Assembly: GCF_003722315.1 (NCBI RefSeq)
Contig: NZ_CP033580.1
Span: 495,001-559,000 of the forward strand
DNA length: 64,000 bases
Reading direction: 5' to 3'
Origin: Thermoanaerobacter ethanolicus JW 200
GTDB lineage: Bacteria; Bacillota; Thermoanaerobacteria; Thermoanaerobacterales; Thermoanaerobacteraceae
The notes beneath the pieces are model-generated. The model saw nothing but the letters and a program-made list of their open reading frames with translations, was not told the DNA's origin and searched no databases. The translations under genes were made by a program, and so were the position numbers. Positions 62,058-64,000 of the stretch are shown in pieces. Numbering within the stretch: the stretch's first letter is position 1; every line of letters begins with the position of its first letter.

Positions 62058-63047
62058 ATGGATAAAGTTTTGCTGTCTCATGGTGGCGGCGGAACCATGA
62101 TGGAAAATTTAATTGAAGAAGTTTTTTCAAAGGCTTTTGACAATGAATATATAAAAGGGATGGAAGATGCGGCATTGCTTTTTGGGAATATCACTCTTAC
62201 CACTGACAGTTTCACAGTAAAACCTATCTTTTTCCCTGGAGGAGACATAGGAAGACTTGCAGTGTGCGGGACAGTAAATGATGCGTCTATGAGAGGAGCT
62301 AAACCTTTATATTTAACCTCAGCCTTTATAATTGAGGAAGGTTATCCAATAGAAAATTTGAAGAGAATAGTAAAATCTATGGCTGAAACAGCAGAAGAAG
62401 CAGGTGTGAAAATAGTCGCGGGAGATACTAAAGTCGTAGAAAAAGGCGGAGTCGACGGCGTATTTATAAACACTTCTGGTATAGGTGTAGTGTATGAAAA
62501 TGTAGATGTGTCAATTAAAAATGCCAGACCTGGAGATGTAGTGTTAATTTCTGGAACAATAGGAGACCACGGGATGGCTATTATGAGTGCGAGAGAGGAA
62601 TTGCAATTTGACCCTCCTATTTTGTCGGACGTTTCACCTCTTAACAAGTTGATAGAAAAGCTCATGACTTTGGGGAAAGCCGTTAAGGTATTGCGGGACC
62701 CTACAAGAGGTGGCGTTGCGGAAGTTCTTTATGAGATATCAAAAATGAGTGGTGTTGGTATTAAAATATACGAAGATAAGTTGCCTGTAAAAGAAAGTGT
62801 AAAATCTGCTTGTGATTTGATGGGATTTGACTTTTTGCACTTAGCAAATGAAGGAAAGTTAATTGCGGTTGTTGACAGGAAATATGCGGAGGAAGCTCTA
62901 GAAATCATGAAATCAGACAAATATGGAAAAAATGCAGCGATAATAGGTGAAGTGAATGATTCAAAACTTGTCACAATCAATACAGTTTATGGAACTTCGA
63001 GAATTATAGATAGACCTATAGGGGAACTGCTTCCTAGGATATGCTAA
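62058..63047 (+). CDS. hypE: Hydrogenase maturation protein HypE
   Basis: The 329-residue protein starts with LLSHGGGGTMM and ends in PRIC, the cysteine on which thiocyanate is formed. It dehydrates the HypF product to give cyanide. The ATG at 62058 follows AAAGGATG. It closes the hyp set. Confidence 0.95.
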   Translation: MDKVLLSHGGGGTMMENLIEEVFSKAFDNEYIKGMEDAALLFGNITLTTDSFTVKPIFFPGGDIGRLAVCGTVNDASMRGAKPLYLTSAFIIEEGYPIENLKRIVKSMAETAEEAGVKIVAGDTKVVEKGGVDGVFINTSGIGVVYENVDVSIKNARPGDVVLISGTIGDHGMAIMSAREELQFDPPILSDVSPLNKLIEKLMTLGKAVKVLRDPTRGGVAEVLYEISKMSGVGIKIYEDKLPVKESVKSACDLMGFDFLHLANEGKLIAVVDRKYAEEALEIMKSDKYGKNAAIIGEVNDSKLVTINTVYGTSRIIDRPIGELLPRIC

Positions 63048-63072
63048 ACTGCTTGTAGGACAGGAGATATAA

Positions 63073-63174
63073 GGTGTGTTGAGGCAGAGACTTTTTAGAG
63101 ATGGCAAATATTACGACGAGTATATAATGAGCATATTAAAAGAGGAATTTGATGAGAAATATGGAAGGAGATAG
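63073..63174 (+). pseudogene. C-terminal remnant of a GNAT acetyltransferase
   Basis: A 33-codon frame reads GVLRQRLFRDGKYYDEYIMS and ends KEEFDEKYGRR. This is the conserved C-terminal tail of RimJ/RimL-type GNAT proteins. No upstream acetyltransferase frame exists before the hypE stop, so it is a fragment left by a deletion. Confidence 0.6.
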
Positions 63175-63238
63175 ACAGGAATTTAAAGTAAGTGGGGAAA
63201 CTAATTCATAAATTTTTTAATAAATTTTTAATTTAAAA

Positions 63239-63265
63239 AGAGGAATATTTATTTTTTTGTAGAAT
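63239..63265 (+). promoter_or_regulatory. Sigma-H-type promoter of the Spo0F-like gene
   Basis: AGAGGAATA (63239-63247), an 11-bp spacer and GTAGAAT (63259-63265) match the sigma-H consensus RnAGGAwWW-N11-12-RnnGAAT. TTTGTAGAATA overlapping the -10 is close to a Spo0A box. Bacillus spo0F has the same kind of control. Confidence 0.65.
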
Positions 63266-63319
63266 ATTAATTATTGTGTGTGCTAAAGAAAGATTTATGG
63301 GTGTAAAAGGTGGCATAAA

Positions 63320-63670
63320 ATGAGTAGAATTTTAGTTTTAGATGATAATAAGGGAATCTGTAATTTAATAGAAGAAATTTTCACGATGGATGGACATGAA
63401 GTGAGAACTTACAGTGATATTAGCCATTTTGACAAAGAGATAGAAAAATTTAGACCTGATATAGGCTTGTTTGATTTACACATGGCAAGCGATATGTTAA
63501 AAATTATCAGAAAGATTAAAAAAATTTATCCCAATATGAAGAGTATTATAATGTCAGCGGAAGAGCCACAAGAGCCTTTTACGGAATTTCCTTTTATATC
63601 TAAACCTTTTGACATAACAGCGCTAAAAAATTTAGTTTATGATAATCTAAGGCAAGAAATGGCTGTGTAA
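63320..63670 (+). CDS. Single-domain response regulator, Spo0F-like
   Basis: The 116-residue receiver domain has the acidic pair in LVLDDNK, the phosphorylation Asp in GLFDLH (residue about 54), the switch Ser in IMSAEEP and Lys in ISKPFD. There is no output domain, so it works as a phosphate carrier like Spo0F or as a CheY-like regulator. The sigma-H-type promoter favours the sporulation phosphorelay. No kinase is nearby. Confidence 0.8.
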   Translation: MSRILVLDDNKGICNLIEEIFTMDGHEVRTYSDISHFDKEIEKFRPDIGLFDLHMASDMLKIIRKIKKIYPNMKSIIMSAEEPQEPFTEFPFISKPFDITALKNLVYDNLRQEMAV

Positions 63671-63690
63671 AAAGGTACGTTTGTACCTTT
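63669..63690 (+). terminator. Hairpin after the Spo0F-like gene, bordered by an IS
   Basis: AAAGGTACG-TT-TGTACCTTT pairs around a small loop. The IS begins right after TTT, so the original T-tract may have been cut. Confidence 0.55.
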
Positions 63691-63710
63691 CAGACTGTTG
63701 ACAAAATATC

Positions 63711-63748
63711 GGGAACCCGTTATTATGAGAAGGGTTCCTTGTTTTTTT
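63711..63748 (+). terminator. Terminator inside the IS left end
   Basis: GGGAACCC pairs with GGGTTCC, and TTGTTTTTTT follows. It would shield the transposase gene from outside transcription. Confidence 0.8.
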
Positions 63749-63777
63749 ATGAAGCAAAAGAGGAGAGGAGAAGAAAG

Positions 63778-64000
63778 ATGTTATCAAAGAAACAGGATGC
63801 CAGACATCAAATAGAATTTGTAAGCATAGATCAGTTAGTTCCAAAAGATCACCTTTTAAGGAAGATAGAAAGAGTTATAGATTTTAGTTTCATATATGAT
63901 TTAGTAAAAGACAAATATTCCGAAGATCACGGCAGACCAAGCATAGATCCAGTAGTATTAATAAAAATCCTGTTTATTCAGTATCTTTTTGGCATACCCT
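63778..64000 (+). CDS. IS1182-family transposase, N-terminal part
   Basis: The visible 74 residues (MLSKKQDARHQIEFVSIDQL, then VPKDHLLRKIE) and HGRPSIDPVVLIKILFIQYLFGI give the N-terminal DUF772 domain of IS1182-type transposases. The catalytic core is beyond the window. GAGGAGAGGAG precedes the ATG. Confidence 0.88.
   Translation, partial: MLSKKQDARHQIEFVSIDQLVPKDHLLRKIERVIDFSFIYDLVKDKYSEDHGRPSIDPVVLIKILFIQYLFGIP

Larger units (their letters stand above)
63691..64000 (+). mobile_element. IS1182-type insertion sequence, left part (runs off the window)
   Basis: The left end CAGACTGTTGACAAAATAT begins directly after the preceding hairpin. It is followed by an internal terminator and a transposase start. 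The right end lies beyond the window, so size and target duplication cannot be seen. Confidence 0.75.

Overview
This window looks like a chromosomal segment of a thermophilic, spore-forming, anaerobic Firmicute of the Thermoanaerobacter/Caldanaerobacter type. The DNA is AT-rich. The gene order from gin through yaaO, tmk, yaaQ, yaaR, holB, yaaT, yabB, rsmI, abrB, metS, yabD, yabE and ksgA is the conserved replication-origin-proximal block known from Bacillus. There are sporulation genes (gin, spmA, spmB, a Spo0F-like regulator, sigI/rsgI), an Ech-type [NiFe] hydrogenase, and group IIC introns whose reverse transcriptases closely resemble thermostable GsI-IIC. The assignment rests on gene content recognised from memory, not on a database search.

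Layout. 1-2330: the 3' half of a 23S rRNA gene, with an intervening sequence in helix 98 that carries its own small GIY-YIG nuclease gene, then 5S rRNA. 2317-7925: a sulfur-trafficking island with a LysR regulator and TusA on the minus strand, and divergently TusA, a YeeE-type thiosulfate transporter, three DsrE/F/H-like proteins, a dihydrolipoyl dehydrogenase and a GcvH-like lipoyl carrier protein. No gcvT or gcvP is present, so the lipoyl protein probably works in sulfur transfer. 7930-14964: two head-to-tail group IIC introns directly behind the gcvH terminator. The first is split by a 3.2-kb three-gene transposon (rve transposase, ExeA-like ATPase, zinc-ribbon protein) with a 7-bp target duplication.

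15072-28992: glucokinase, tag, gin, a cargo-free Tn554-like element (tnpA, tnpB, tnpC), then yaaO-tmk-yaaQ-yaaR-holB-ricT, a TauE/DUF1634 pair and a large membrane phosphatase-like protein. 29175-44978: arginine deiminase, an IS with a ribosome-site-masking leader hairpin, the yabB-rsmI-CDF-abrB-spmAB-cca block, a T-box-controlled metG, tatD, yabE, rsmA and two little-known proteins.

45114-52196: a SigI/RsgI operon that also contains an S-layer-homology protein, an Mrp ATPase whose terminator holds a 270-bp MITE-like repeat, a NifX-like protein, and a short FtsH-like protease with a membrane partner. 52510-63047: echABCDEF followed by hypABFCDE, a complete membrane hydrogenase and its nickel-site maturation set, behind a strong promoter with a Rex-like operator. 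63073-64000: a GNAT remnant, a Spo0F-like gene under a sigma-H-like promoter, and the left end of an IS1182-type element whose terminal repeat matches the MITE at 49.4 kb.

Together the genes suggest a fermentative anaerobe that moves reducing equivalents to protons through Ech and processes thiosulfate or sulfane sulfur. Mobile elements have repeatedly settled at transcription terminators between conserved housekeeping genes.
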